From Leptospira sp. WS60.C2 (lineage in GTDB: Bacteria > Spirochaetota > Leptospiria > Leptospirales > Leptospiraceae), in assembly GCF_040833955.1 (NCBI RefSeq), contig NZ_CP162133.1, positions 2,068,001 through 2,132,000 on the forward strand: a stretch of DNA of 64,000 nucleotides, in the 5' to 3' direction. Shown here piece after piece: positions 30,239 through 38,991 of the stretch (within the stretch, counting starts at the first letter, position 1; every line of letters starts with the position of its first letter). The position numbers were made by a program, and so were the translations under genes. Below the pieces are notes generated by a model that was not told where the DNA came from, ran no database searches, and saw only the letters and a list, made by a program, of their open reading frames with translations.

Positions 30239-31594
30239 ATGAAAATTCGTATCATTTCCAAATACTCTGACCAAGGTTTCTCTGATGGGGAGTGCTTTTG
30301 GGAAGAAAAACAAAACCAACTGGAAACGATCGAAAGAACAACACCGTTTTCTGGTCAATTGCTGAAAGAATTTCAAGCGGATTGGTCTATGTTTGTGGAG
30401 CGAATCTTATCCCAAAATCCTAAAAAAGAAGAGTTTCTAGACAAACTGGGAAAAAAATCCGATAGCCTTGAACAAATTGTCTTTGGTGATACCATACCTA
30501 TTTGGCGGACTCCTGGATTTCAGGGAAAAATTGAATTATTGGTAGATCCAGAATTTTCTCCCATTCCATGGGAAATTTTAAGAACAACAAATGGTTTTTT
30601 ATTCCAAGATCGAAATTTCAAACGTGGGATTCGCATCCAGAAAAACGAAAAACAAATCTCAAAAAAAACAAATGCAGCTCTTATCATTTGTAATCCGGTC
30701 AAACCCAATTTAGAAAACACAGTCAATGAAGAATGTGCCATCCTTTACCCATTACTAGAAGAAAAACTTCCACTTCGCGTTCTTAAACAAAACCATCTAA
30801 CAAAAATTCGATTCATTGAAGAAATTGGCACGGTTAAATATTTACATTATGCTGGTCATACGGAAAAAAATGGAATACCCATTCCCAACAATCAATTCAT
30901 TTCTATGAATGAGATTTCCTCCCGATCCCTCGGCCACTTAGATTTGGTTTTTTTTAACAGCTGTTATTCGTCCTTTGATTCTGTGGAACAATCCGGTCTA
31001 ACTACAAGTTTTTTGAAAGCAGGCGCCAAACAAGTCATCGGTTTTTTGTATCCTGTGGAAACTAATCTTGCGAAAGAAATTGGGATTTCCTTTTGGAAGG
31101 ATTTTTTAGTAACCAAAAAGGCAGAAAAAAGTTTAGAGAAAATCAAAAAACAACTTTTGAAAGGAGAAGGGAAGGAAATCATAACAGCCATTAGCCTCGT
31201 TCAGTTTTCCACATTGATTCCCAATCCGCTTCCGAAACGGATATTGAGTTTAGTGACTGGACTTTTGTTGGTTTTATTTTTTTTGATTTTTACAAGAGAA
31301 ATACCGAAAGAAACCGCAAAACAAGAAGAAGGCATCGATTCAGTTGAATCTGTCAAAAAAACACAAACAGGGAGCCGCCCATCCAAACGACAAACCATTC
31401 CCTATGATCCGCTTTTGCAAAGAATCCATACGATTGTTCATCCAGAATTCAAAAAACAAGCACTTTTATTTCTCCAAACAAAACACGCATTACTTGACGA
31501 TTCCCAAAAACGTGAAATTCTCGAATCCATTCTTTCAAGCGAATCTTCCGAAGAAAAAATGTATTATGATTTTAAAACAAGGAGTGGGTATTAA
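30239..31594 (+). CDS. Membrane-anchored CHAT-domain (caspase-like) protease
   Basis: A 451-residue protein. The central part (about 95-330) is a CHAT domain: core strands LLVDPEFSPIPWEIL and NAALIICNP, catalytic-His motif YLHYAGHTEKNG (His207) and catalytic-Cys motif LVFFNSCYSS (Cys242), then AGAKQVIGFLYPV. A single membrane segment (about 334-353) follows, with a charged 98-residue C-terminal tail. Topology suggests a cytosolic protease with an extracytoplasmic tail. CHAT proteins are C14-like peptidases related to separase and caspases. The gene lies 4 bases after the desulfurase-like gene, shares one base with the exported-protein gene, and is two genes upstream of an ECF sigma factor. 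The substrate is unknown. Confidence 0.88.
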   Translation: MKIRIISKYSDQGFSDGECFWEEKQNQLETIERTTPFSGQLLKEFQADWSMFVERILSQNPKKEEFLDKLGKKSDSLEQIVFGDTIPIWRTPGFQGKIELLVDPEFSPIPWEILRTTNGFLFQDRNFKRGIRIQKNEKQISKKTNAALIICNPVKPNLENTVNEECAILYPLLEEKLPLRVLKQNHLTKIRFIEEIGTVKYLHYAGHTEKNGIPIPNNQFISMNEISSRSLGHLDLVFFNSCYSSFDSVEQSGLTTSFLKAGAKQVIGFLYPVETNLAKEIGISFWKDFLVTKKAEKSLEKIKKQLLKGEGKEIITAISLVQFSTLIPNPLPKRILSLVTGLLLVLFFLIFTREIPKETAKQEEGIDSVESVKKTQTGSRPSKRQTIPYDPLLQRIHTIVHPEFKKQALLFLQTKHALLDDSQKREILESILSSESSEEKMYYDFKTRSGY

Positions 31595-32616
31595 TGTTTC
31601 TGAGATTTCTGATTTTTGGATGTCTCTCATTTACCCTACCGCTATTTTCACAATGGTTTGCCAAAGAAACTCCTTTTGATACCATATGGAACGAGTTTCA
31701 ATCTTCCCCCAATCTATTCTCAGAGGCTTATTCCCAAAACCATTCTCCCATCCTAAGAGAGGAAATTTCAAAAGACGAAGAATTTCAGTATTATTTCCAA
31801 CTCTGTAAATTCCAAGAAATACGAGACTTAACAGAGATTTTGAAACTTGTTTCTTTTTATGATGCGCTCTTACAAATCAAACAGTGTTCCGAATCCAATG
31901 CAGAATCAATCAAAACCTTAGAAAAACAAACAAACAAAAGACTTTTTGATCTGACTGTGTTTCCCAAATTGGAAATTTTACCTACGGAAATTACAAATGA
32001 AGAAATCTTTAGGATTGTACGTGATTTGCAAAGGGAATGGGAGAAAACTGTTTATCTATATTCTAATTTTTATAAATCCCATGAGATTTTCTTTTTAGGA
32101 AAAGAAAGGGAATACACCGTCACTCTCAATCGAATTTTATATTCCGAGATGCCTGAATCCAAACGAAAAGTTTTACTCATTCGATTATTACAGGACATTC
32201 GAATCTACCAAAAGTCCATCTACCAACTGTTTTACTATTCAAAACAGAATCCATGGAATGATTCTGATTTATCTTCAGAAAACGAAAACGCAAAACTCTA
32301 TTTTTTAAGGATTCTTTCTCTCTGGAAAGAGGATTCGATTCTCTCCCCATCACAAAATACCATATTGAACGAACTAGAAAGTTGTTTAGAAACTATTTCG
32401 ACGGACCAAACGAAAATTCGAATATTCGGTTTGTATGGTTTTTTTTCAGATTATGGTAGATTCAGCGAAGTAAAGTTTCCTCAACACAAAAAAGAGAACC
32501 TAACAAAACTCGAGTTCATCCGCCAAACTTTATTCCAATCCCATCATTTTCAAAAAAGATTAGAATCCGTAGTGATATCTTGCAAAAATTCCGTCCAATT
32601 TCAGAGAGAACTATGA
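31594..32616 (+). CDS. Exported protein of unknown function in the CHAT/sigma operon
   Basis: A 340-residue protein with a signal peptide (MFLRFLIFGCLSFTLPLFSQ, cleavage near 20-22). The mature part looks almost entirely helical and charged, with no recognised motif. The ATG overlaps the CHAT stop (TAATG), with AAGGAG 10 bases upstream. Its own stop overlaps the sigma factor start (ATGA), so all three are tightly coupled. A periplasmic sensor or partner of the CHAT protein tail is a reasonable guess only. Confidence 0.75.
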   Translation: MFLRFLIFGCLSFTLPLFSQWFAKETPFDTIWNEFQSSPNLFSEAYSQNHSPILREEISKDEEFQYYFQLCKFQEIRDLTEILKLVSFYDALLQIKQCSESNAESIKTLEKQTNKRLFDLTVFPKLEILPTEITNEEIFRIVRDLQREWEKTVYLYSNFYKSHEIFFLGKEREYTVTLNRILYSEMPESKRKVLLIRLLQDIRIYQKSIYQLFYYSKQNPWNDSDLSSENENAKLYFLRILSLWKEDSILSPSQNTILNELESCLETISTDQTKIRIFGLYGFFSDYGRFSEVKFPQHKKENLTKLEFIRQTLFQSHHFQKRLESVVISCKNSVQFQREL

Positions 32617-33182
32617 GTGATGAGATTAGAAGCTTAATCGACGATTGCCTACTGGGAAAACGAGAAGCCTGGAAAACGCTCATTCAAAAATTCCACCGCC
32701 TAATCATTGGAACCTGTGCTCACTATGTACCAAGAGAAGAAGTGTTTGATACATCCCAACAGGTGTATTTAAAACTCACTGAAAATGACTACCAATTGCT
32801 TAGAAAATTCAAAGGAAACAGCCTTCCCGCCTTCATTATCTATTTAAGTGAAATTTCCAAAAACATAAGCATGTCCCAAACAAGAAGCATTCGGCGTACG
32901 GAATTCAGAGAGGGAATTTCCTTAGATCTAAGCATCGATATTTTGGACGAAAGGCAAACGCAAGAAGATCTCTACTTCGCTTGGGAAGAAAAACAGGAGT
33001 TTTACGATCTAATTGATGCACTAGACGACACACACAAAGAAATACTCATCCTACGCTTGAAAGGGTATAAATTCAAAGAAATCGCAGAAATCTTAGAAGT
33101 TCCCTTGGGGACGGTACTTGCTCGGGCGAACAGGGCCAAAGAAAAGATAAAAAAAATACAAAACAAGGAAATAAAGCCGTAA
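32613..33182 (+). CDS. ECF-type RNA polymerase sigma factor
   Basis: A 189-residue sigma-70 family protein with region 2 (FHRLIIGTCAHYV to VFDTSQQVYLKL, about 27-65) and region 4 (ALDDTHKEILILRLKGYKFKE, then IAEILEVPLGTVLARANRAK), and no region 1.1 or 3, as in ECF sigmas. The frame is open 11 codons upstream; the ATG at 32613 overlaps the preceding stop and is preferred. No classic zinc-finger anti-sigma factor is adjacent. The neighbours are a CHAT protease, an exported protein and a small soluble protein, which suggests proteolytic control. Confidence 0.92.
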   Translation: MSDEIRSLIDDCLLGKREAWKTLIQKFHRLIIGTCAHYVPREEVFDTSQQVYLKLTENDYQLLRKFKGNSLPAFIIYLSEISKNISMSQTRSIRRTEFREGISLDLSIDILDERQTQEDLYFAWEEKQEFYDLIDALDDTHKEILILRLKGYKFKEIAEILEVPLGTVLARANRAKEKIKKIQNKEIKP

Positions 33183-33200
33183 CGGGGGGTAATCAATAGT

Positions 33201-33731
33201 ATGGAGACAAAAGATCCGAACCCATTTATGAACCGACTCAAACTCAAAGAAGCCCTCTACCTGATGTCCCATGGGGAAGAAGTGGATCCTTCCACTCTCC
33301 ATCGGATCTTAGAAACGGTTGTCCCTCATCCAGATTCCAAAATCAGAGTGTTTTTACAATTTTGGAATGATTCCTGGAAAGTTCTTATGAGCGACTGGGA
33401 AAATGCCACCCACCATACCTCTCAAATGGCCTTCCGTGGAGAAGGAAACAATGGTGCCTTTCGCGTGCACAGACAAGTGGCAGGGAGGGATTTGGACTTT
33501 GTGTTCCAACCAAACCCCGACAAAAACCAGGTATTTCTGTCGGTGGAAGCCTCCAATGCAGAAAAATTATCAGCCAAATTATTCCTAGATGGAACCCCAG
33601 TGGAAACACTTTCCAAACTCGGGTCCCAATCGATGTTCGATTCTCCCATCACTCTTGATTCCAGCCCCGAACTTGCAATCTTCGAATCTGGAAAAGAAAT
33701 TGGGCGGTATCATTTTATGTTACAATCGTAA
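33201..33731 (+). CDS. Small soluble protein following the ECF sigma gene (possible anti-sigma or protease substrate)
   Basis: A 176-residue protein with no signal peptide or membrane segment. The N-terminal third (about 8-70) looks helical, and the C-terminal two thirds look like a beta sandwich (FRVHRQVAGRDLDFVFQ, FLSVEASN, AKLFLDGTPVETL). No family recognised. The ATG is 18 bases after the sigma stop with GGGGGT upstream. It is last in the operon before a terminator. Position suggests a regulator of the sigma factor, but no anti-sigma motif is visible. Confidence 0.75.
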   Translation: METKDPNPFMNRLKLKEALYLMSHGEEVDPSTLHRILETVVPHPDSKIRVFLQFWNDSWKVLMSDWENATHHTSQMAFRGEGNNGAFRVHRQVAGRDLDFVFQPNPDKNQVFLSVEASNAEKLSAKLFLDGTPVETLSKLGSQSMFDSPITLDSSPELAIFESGKEIGRYHFMLQS

Positions 33732-33843
33732 TTTTTTGGAACCGAGTGCAATAAATCGTTTCCATCGTGCAATTGATTGGGTGAGAAGTAGTCCCTACCT
33801 AGGAACCTACTTTCTTTTTCCAAACTAGTTCACACTTCAAGAC

Positions 33844-33870
33844 ATCCCGGCGAAAGTCGGGATTTTTTTT
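33844..33870 (+). terminator. Rho-independent terminator of the CHAT/sigma operon
   Basis: ATCCCGGC-GAAA-GTCGGGAT forms an 8-pair stem (one G-T pair) with a GAAA tetraloop, followed by eight T. It lies 113 bases after the last plus-strand gene of the operon. The T run reaches into the stop codon of the convergent ychF gene. Confidence 0.85.
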
Positions 33871-34966
33871 ATGCGTTTACACGGAAATAAATGACATCTC
33901 CATCTTGGACGATGTATTCTTTTCCTTCGACTCGCAGTTTCCCTTCTTCTTTGACTTTGGCGGCATCTCCCGTTCTGTCGAGGTCTTCGTACCGCATCAC
34001 TTCGGCTCGGATGTATCCCTTTTCAAAATCAGAGTGGATGACACTTGCAGCGACTGGTCCCGAACTTCCTTGTTTGGTTGTCCAAGCTCTTACTTCTTCC
34101 ACACCCGCGGTAAAAAAAGTAATGAGGCCAAGGAGTTGGTAGGAGGCACGGATCATACGAGATAAACCAGACTCTTTTTCTCCGATCTCTTCTAAAAAGG
34201 CCAATTGGTCTTCTTTCTCTAAACCGCTGATCTCTTCTTCGAACCTGCCACATAACACGACAACAGGTGCCCCTTCTTTCTTGGCATATTCAGTGATTTG
34301 TTTTACGAGAGGGTTCTCTGTATTTTTGACATCGGAATCGAGAATATTTGCCACGTATAACACGGGTTTAATGGTAATTAAATTAAACTTTTTGGCAATT
34401 TTATGTTCTTCTTCAGAAAGTTCGACTGTGGAAGCTCTGTTTCCTTTTTTTAAAGCATCTAAAATTTTATCCATCACAGATAAAATCTCAGCGGCTTCTT
34501 TGTTTCCCGTTTTTGCTGTTTTGGAAACGCGTTGTTGTTGTTTTTCCAAACTGTCCAAATCCGCTAAAATCAATTCATAATTGATGACAGTGATGTCTTC
34601 AATTGGATCTACTTTCCCGTGAACATGCGTTATATTTTCATCTTGAAAGGCTCGGACGACATGGCAGATAGCATCCACTTCACGGATGTGGGATAAAAAT
34701 TGGTTCCCGAGTCCCTCCCCTTGGCTTGCCCCTTTCACAAGACCGGCAATGTCCACAAACTCGATCATGGTAGGGACCGTACGTTTTGGTTTGTAAATGT
34801 TTGCGAGACGAGCAAGTCTTTCGTCTGGAACTTCCACAACCCCGGTGTTGGGTTCTATCGTACAAAATGGATAATTCGCAGCCTGAGCGCCTGCTTTTGT
34901 GAGTGCGTTAAAAATAGTCGACTTACCGACGTTCGGGAGACCTACAATGCCACAATTCAAAGCCAT
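33869..34966 (-). CDS. ychF: YchF/OLA1-family P-loop ATPase
   Basis: A 365-residue Obg-related ATPase that associates with ribosomes and is redox-regulated. Motifs: [18 protein letters not shown] (G1), [19 protein letters not shown] (G3), and NxxE-type YVANILDSD in place of NKxD. The C-terminal TGS domain has [15 protein letters not shown] and ends [15 protein letters not shown]. The TTG seven codons upstream is rejected, because MALNCGIVG is the family start and length. Confidence 0.95.
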   Translation of the reverse strand: MALNCGIVGLPNVGKSTIFNALTKAGAQAANYPFCTIEPNTGVVEVPDERLARLANIYKPKRTVPTMIEFVDIAGLVKGASQGEGLGNQFLSHIREVDAICHVVRAFQDENITHVHGKVDPIEDITVINYELILADLDSLEKQQQRVSKTAKTGNKEAAEILSVMDKILDALKKGNRASTVELSEEEHKIAKKFNLITIKPVLYVANILDSDVKNTENPLVKQITEYAKKEGAPVVVLCGRFEEEISGLEKEDQLAFLEEIGEKESGLSRMIRASYQLLGLITFFTAGVEEVRAWTTKQGSSGPVAASVIHSDFEKGYIRAEVMRYEDLDRTGDAAKVKEEGKLRVEGKEYIVQDGDVIYFRVNA

Positions 34967-35024
34967 ACGGATAGAATTTTGAACCAAGCACTAGGGACAA
35001 GGAAAAATGTTGTCTTTTGACCTC

Positions 35025-35516
35025 TTAGTTCTGAAATCCAGTTTCAAAATAGACGGACGCTAAATAGTACACGGAGATACAAATCACAAATAGATAAAAA
35101 CCTAAATATACTTTTCCAATTCGTTTCCAAGGAAACCGATCGTGCAAACGTAAGGTATGGATGATCCACTCAGGATTTGGTTCTTCGGATAAATCCGCTT
35201 CACTCCCAGACTTTCTCCAGACATATCGTTTTTCCTCCAGAGACAAATGGTAAAAAGGAGATTGGTTCCCAAGTTCCAAAACGCTGAGTAAAATAGAGGG
35301 AACTTCGAAGTATTTAAACCGAATAAGCCCTGAAAATCCGGTAAAAATGGCAAGGTAGTTAAACACAACAATGAGTGGACTTGCCGTATAACGAGAACTA
35401 AACAATAAATACAAATAAATGACTAGAAATCCAATCGATAAAATTTTAGAGATTTTGGTAAGATTTCTATAGAGTCGCTCTTCTTTTAAAAATTGAGTAA
35501 ATGCTTCTGTTTTCAT
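35025..35516 (-). CDS. Membrane protein of unknown function
   Basis: A 163-residue protein with about three membrane segments (near 25-42, 48-65 and 137-155) and a charged loop in between. AAGGAGCGATTT precedes the ATG. No family recognised. Downstream of the pseudouridine synthase gene by 12 bases on the same strand. Confidence 0.75.
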   Translation of the reverse strand: MKTEAFTQFLKEERLYRNLTKISKILSIGFLVIYLYLLFSSRYTASPLIVVFNYLAIFTGFSGLIRFKYFEVPSILLSVLELGNQSPFYHLSLEEKRYVWRKSGSEADLSEEPNPEWIIHTLRLHDRFPWKRIGKVYLGFYLFVICISVYYLASVYFETGFQN

Positions 35517-35528
35517 AAATCGCTCCTT

Positions 35529-36224
35529 TTAATTTGTGAGGGAAATACGAGACAAAAGAACCATTCTCTTTTTCCAATCATTTGGTATCTCTGTTTCTAC
35601 CATTTGTTTTTGACCTAAAAAGTCAGTAAAGGAAAATCGAAACGCATGCAAATACATACGTTTTTCCTCTTTGGTTTTCTCACCATACAAAGTATCCCCA
35701 AGAATTGGAAACCCCAGAGAAGACAACATAACTCGAATTTGGTGCCTTCTACCTGTCAAAATTTTTGCAAGTCCAAATGATAGATTTTCCTTCTGATCTG
35801 AATGTAAAATCGTAAACTCCGTGATTGCTTTTTTGCCACCACTTCGGACAAGGTTTACTTGTTTGTTTCCTTCTTTTAAAAAACATTCCAATCGGTGTTC
35901 CTTCCAAGGAGGAATTCCGATACATATAAATAAGTACGTTTTTTCCGCTTTTTTTAGTAAAAGATCTAACTCCGTATTTTTGCTTTTATTTTTTCCAAGT
36001 AAAACAATGCCACTTGTCCCCAAATCAAGTCGATTGACGGTGCGAAGTTCTGGAATTTGCAAATGATCTTGCAATAACCGGGTAAAGTCGACTCGTTTGG
36101 GATCCTTGGTTTCATGCACGGGGATTCCGCTTGGTTTGTCTGCGAGTAAAAAATCATCACACTCAAAATAAATCTGAGTGGTCCACCCATTTCTCAGTTG
36201 AATGGTTTTAGGCGGTGAGTTCAA
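35529..36224 (-). CDS. RluA-family pseudouridine synthase
   Basis: A 231-residue RNA pseudouridine synthase. The catalytic motif is VNRLDLGTSGIVLLGK, with the Asp as nucleophile, followed by TGRRHQIRVMLSSLGFPILGD. It lacks an N-terminal S4 domain, so it is of the short RluA/TruC-like kind; the target uridine cannot be assigned. The start is a TTG within the last 17 bases of the DUF2797 gene. Confidence 0.9.
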   Translation of the reverse strand: MNSPPKTIQLRNGWTTQIYFECDDFLLADKPSGIPVHETKDPKRVDFTRLLQDHLQIPELRTVNRLDLGTSGIVLLGKNKSKNTELDLLLKKAEKTYLFICIGIPPWKEHRLECFLKEGNKQVNLVRSGGKKAITEFTILHSDQKENLSFGLAKILTGRRHQIRVMLSSLGFPILGDTLYGEKTKEEKRMYLHAFRFSFTDFLGQKQMVETEIPNDWKKRMVLLSRISLTN

Positions 36225-37083
36225 CCCAAAGTCCGCCTAAACTTCGTATGTTGATCACACCAATATCGAATAATAAATACTGACCCTTGATCCCCACAAG
36301 AGTGCCCGAAACAGGCGTTTCCTTTGTAAGTTTCATTGACTTTATCTTAGAAGGATACTCCAAAATAGGATATTGAATTTCTTTTATCTCATCGAGAGGC
36401 AATCGTTTCCAAACTAACTTTTGTTTTGTTTCCTTGGGGGAATAAAACTCGTTTTTTTCTAGATGGTTTAAAAACTTTTCTGCTTCTTTTGGCAGATCGA
36501 TGCTACCAGGATCCCCTGATACCATCTTTTGCCAGGAAGTTTTATCTGGTAAAAATTGACTGAGAAACTGTTCCAAAATCCCAGCATCTCTTCTGGAATT
36601 CACTTCCAAGATTGGAATTCCAAACCGTGCACCTTGGTCCACCCAGCGGTTTGTGATCGGATTTTCTTTGGTGATACCAACTTTTAAACCACTTGAGTTT
36701 GCAAAATAAACTGTGTGTTTTTTGAAACAATTTGTCTCTCCCCATTTGGCATCACGGCAAGTACCCAAATGGTGATGACAAGTTTCTGGACGTAAAATAC
36801 AGAGATCGTTTTCAGCTAGAGAGGAAAAACAAACAAAACAATAACCTTGGTTAAAAGATTTTTTTGTTTTTTTTCCACAATGCATACAACGAATTTCATC
36901 AGTTGTCTTTAGCGTGATTTTTTTACCAAGAAACGACTCAACAGGTTCTTTCGAAGTAAGTTCCGTCACTTGGATTTCTTTCTTTTTTTTATCTTCATCA
37001 ATATGGGCATATTCCCAAAAATACGAAACTGGGCTTATCCCTTTGTGGGACATTTTCCTTACATATCCTTGGTATACTGGCAT
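36208..37083 (-). CDS. DUF2797 family protein
   Basis: A 291-residue cytosolic protein. The DUF2797 core is recognised by CMHCGKKTKKSF, CFVCFSSLAENDLCILRPE, CHHHLGTCRDAKWGE, SSGLKVGITKENPITNRW, and VDQGARFGIPI. Several Cys/His pairs suggest zinc binding. A GIY-YIG-like VYFANSSGLKVGITK segment is visible; nuclease activity is not established for the family. The last 17 bases overlap the pseudouridine synthase. Confidence 0.85.
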   Translation of the reverse strand: MPVYQGYVRKMSHKGISPVSYFWEYAHIDEDKKKKEIQVTELTSKEPVESFLGKKITLKTTDEIRCMHCGKKTKKSFNQGYCFVCFSSLAENDLCILRPETCHHHLGTCRDAKWGETNCFKKHTVYFANSSGLKVGITKENPITNRWVDQGARFGIPILEVNSRRDAGILEQFLSQFLPDKTSWQKMVSGDPGSIDLPKEAEKFLNHLEKNEFYSPKETKQKLVWKRLPLDEIKEIQYPILEYPSKIKSMKLTKETPVSGTLVGIKGQYLLFDIGVINIRSLGGLWVELTA

Positions 37084-37088
37084 AGAGG

Positions 37089-37685
37089 TTAAAACGAAAA
37101 TTCCTTTACTTCTTCTGGAAAAAAATCTCCATCGACCTTAACAAAGTACAGCTGAACTAACTGCGGGTTTTCTTGGTTTTTGTTCCAAACAAAAATCACA
37201 ATGGTGTTTTGATGTAAATAGTGAGAGATTTGTCCTTTTGGATGATAAAAAATGGAAATCTGGTTTTCACCGTCGCCTAACAGAATGACGTTTCCATTTA
37301 AATTTCTGGATTTTTCTTTGGAAATTTTTATGCCAATCTTTCCACTTGGATTCATGTCTTCTGGATCTCTACCTTCCGCAAACTCTCCATCATTCGTTGA
37401 CGATTCTGTCGCTACTGAAATGGTTCCACCTGTAAAATCTAAAAAATTACAGGGAAAATTACCAGGCATACTTGGAAACTCATCCGTACACGTTTGATAA
37501 CTAACTTCTTTTTCTTCGAAACGAGAATACTTTACCATCACTGTCGAACGAATGGTAGCATACGCTACGGATTTTAATAATTTTGCTGTTTTTTGTTTGG
37601 GAACTATCTTTAAGGGAACATCGGAGGCATGAATGCCAAAAGTCAACATTCCTAAACATAAAATGAAGAATATAATGTATTTCAT
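37089..37685 (-). CDS. Exported protein of unknown function
   Basis: From the ATG at 37685 the product is 198 residues with a signal peptide (MKYIIFFILCLGMLTFGIHA). The open frame extends 34 codons upstream into the NamZ-like gene, but only this start gives the signal, and AAGGTAG lies before it. Mature protein is mixed in composition with no motif recognised. Starts 10 bases after the NamZ-like stop, so probably co-transcribed. Confidence 0.75.
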   Translation of the reverse strand: MKYIIFFILCLGMLTFGIHASDVPLKIVPKQKTAKLLKSVAYATIRSTVMVKYSRFEEKEVSYQTCTDEFPSMPGNFPCNFLDFTGGTISVATESSTNDGEFAEGRDPEDMNPSGKIGIKISKEKSRNLNGNVILLGDGENQISIFYHPKGQISHYLHQNTIVIFVWNKNQENPQLVQLYFVKVDGDFFPEEVKEFSF

Positions 37686-37695
37686 GACGACTACC

Positions 37696-38940
37696 TTAAT
37701 AGAGTAAGTATGGTTCAATTCGTTTCTTTTCTTTTTGTTCCTCAGAACGAAATGTTTCATGAAACTCTTGGTACGTTTTTCCTTCATTGATCGAAGTGCG
37801 GAAATGATCGTTCCCCCACAATTGGTCTACCCAATGGTTCACAGACCCTTTGCTCCACTTAAAATCATTGGGATAGGTTTCTTTCATCATTCGGATGAGC
37901 TCGTATGCAAGTAACATTGGATCATAATCAGGTCGAACCAAATTCATACGAAGACCAGAACAGATTTTGCCTTTGTGAGGACCAAAGGTTGGTTTAAAGT
38001 ACACTGTAGAAAAATAATAGGATTTGTTTCCAATTGTACTCAATTTGTTTGCCAGTTCCTCAGGGTTTGTCATCCAAGGAGCTCCAAAGTAAACAAAGGG
38101 AGCTTGTGTACCTCGGCCCACTGACACATTCACACCTTCCAGTAATACCAGAGACAAATAATTTCTAGCAGAATCCACCATTGGCAAATTAGGCGATGGA
38201 GTTGTCCAAGGAATCCCTGTATCTTCGAAATACATTCCTCGTTTATAGCTTTCTACTGGAACAACCGTAAGATCTACCGAATCCTTAAGATATTCTTTGT
38301 TATAAAAAATGGCCGATTCCCCTGTGGTCATGCCTGTGATGAGAAGCGATGGAAATTCCCCAGCAAAGTTTAAATGTTTGGGACTCATCTTTTCGCCCAT
38401 TGGAGGCAAATGCATTGCTACATGGATATGATCGAGAACAACCAGTTTTGTTTTGGTATTTTTAAGGGCATCCATCAAACGTTTGAGCACACTTAAGTAA
38501 GTATAACAGCGCATCCCCACATCTTGCACATCAAACAAAACATAATCGACCTCTTTTACTAAGTCTCGTAACTCTGCATCTTTTATCCGATAAATATGAT
38601 ACAAAGGTCTTTGGAAGGTTGAATCCATAGTAACAGGCGTTTGGCTGAATTCTTCTTCTAATCCCAAAAATCCATGTTCGAGACCAATCAAATGCTCAAG
38701 CGTAACTTTATGTGTCTCAAAAGAATTGATGATTTTTTTTGGATTCGTTCCAATTCCCGATGGGTTGGTCGCAAGCATCACCTTCTTTCCCGTCATGGTT
38801 GGTAGGATTTTTTCGTAAAAAATGTCCTGAGAAAGACGAACTTTGGAGTCGGCAGGATGGACTCGAAATTGGGGAACCGTGTTCCCTTGGCACGCAAGGA
38901 CAAGAAACGAGAGAGAAAACCTAAAAAAGTAATTGGTCAT
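37696..38940 (-). CDS. DUF1343 / NamZ-like exo-beta-N-acetylmuramidase lipoprotein
   Basis: From the ATG at 38940 it has 414 residues with a lipoprotein signal (FRFSLSFLVLAC, lipid-bearing Cys about residue 17). The DUF1343 family is recognised from VMLATNPSGIGT, EHGFLG, VLFDVQDVGMRCYTYL, VSVGRGTQAPFVYFGAPW, and GLRMNLVRPDY. The characterised member NamZ removes terminal N-acetylmuramic acid from peptidoglycan fragments. No NagZ or MurQ gene is adjacent, so the pathway context is missing. Divergent from the LPP20/FlgT-like lipoprotein gene. Confidence 0.88.
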   Translation of the reverse strand: MTNYFFRFSLSFLVLACQGNTVPQFRVHPADSKVRLSQDIFYEKILPTMTGKKVMLATNPSGIGTNPKKIINSFETHKVTLEHLIGLEHGFLGLEEEFSQTPVTMDSTFQRPLYHIYRIKDAELRDLVKEVDYVLFDVQDVGMRCYTYLSVLKRLMDALKNTKTKLVVLDHIHVAMHLPPMGEKMSPKHLNFAGEFPSLLITGMTTGESAIFYNKEYLKDSVDLTVVPVESYKRGMYFEDTGIPWTTPSPNLPMVDSARNYLSLVLLEGVNVSVGRGTQAPFVYFGAPWMTNPEELANKLSTIGNKSYYFSTVYFKPTFGPHKGKICSGLRMNLVRPDYDPMLLAYELIRMMKETYPNDFKWSKGSVNHWVDQLWGNDHFRTSINEGKTYQEFHETFRSEEQKEKKRIEPYLLY

Positions 38941-38991
38941 GTAAGTATATGTTTCTATAATATAGCAAATCTTCAAGGAGAAATGTCCTTC

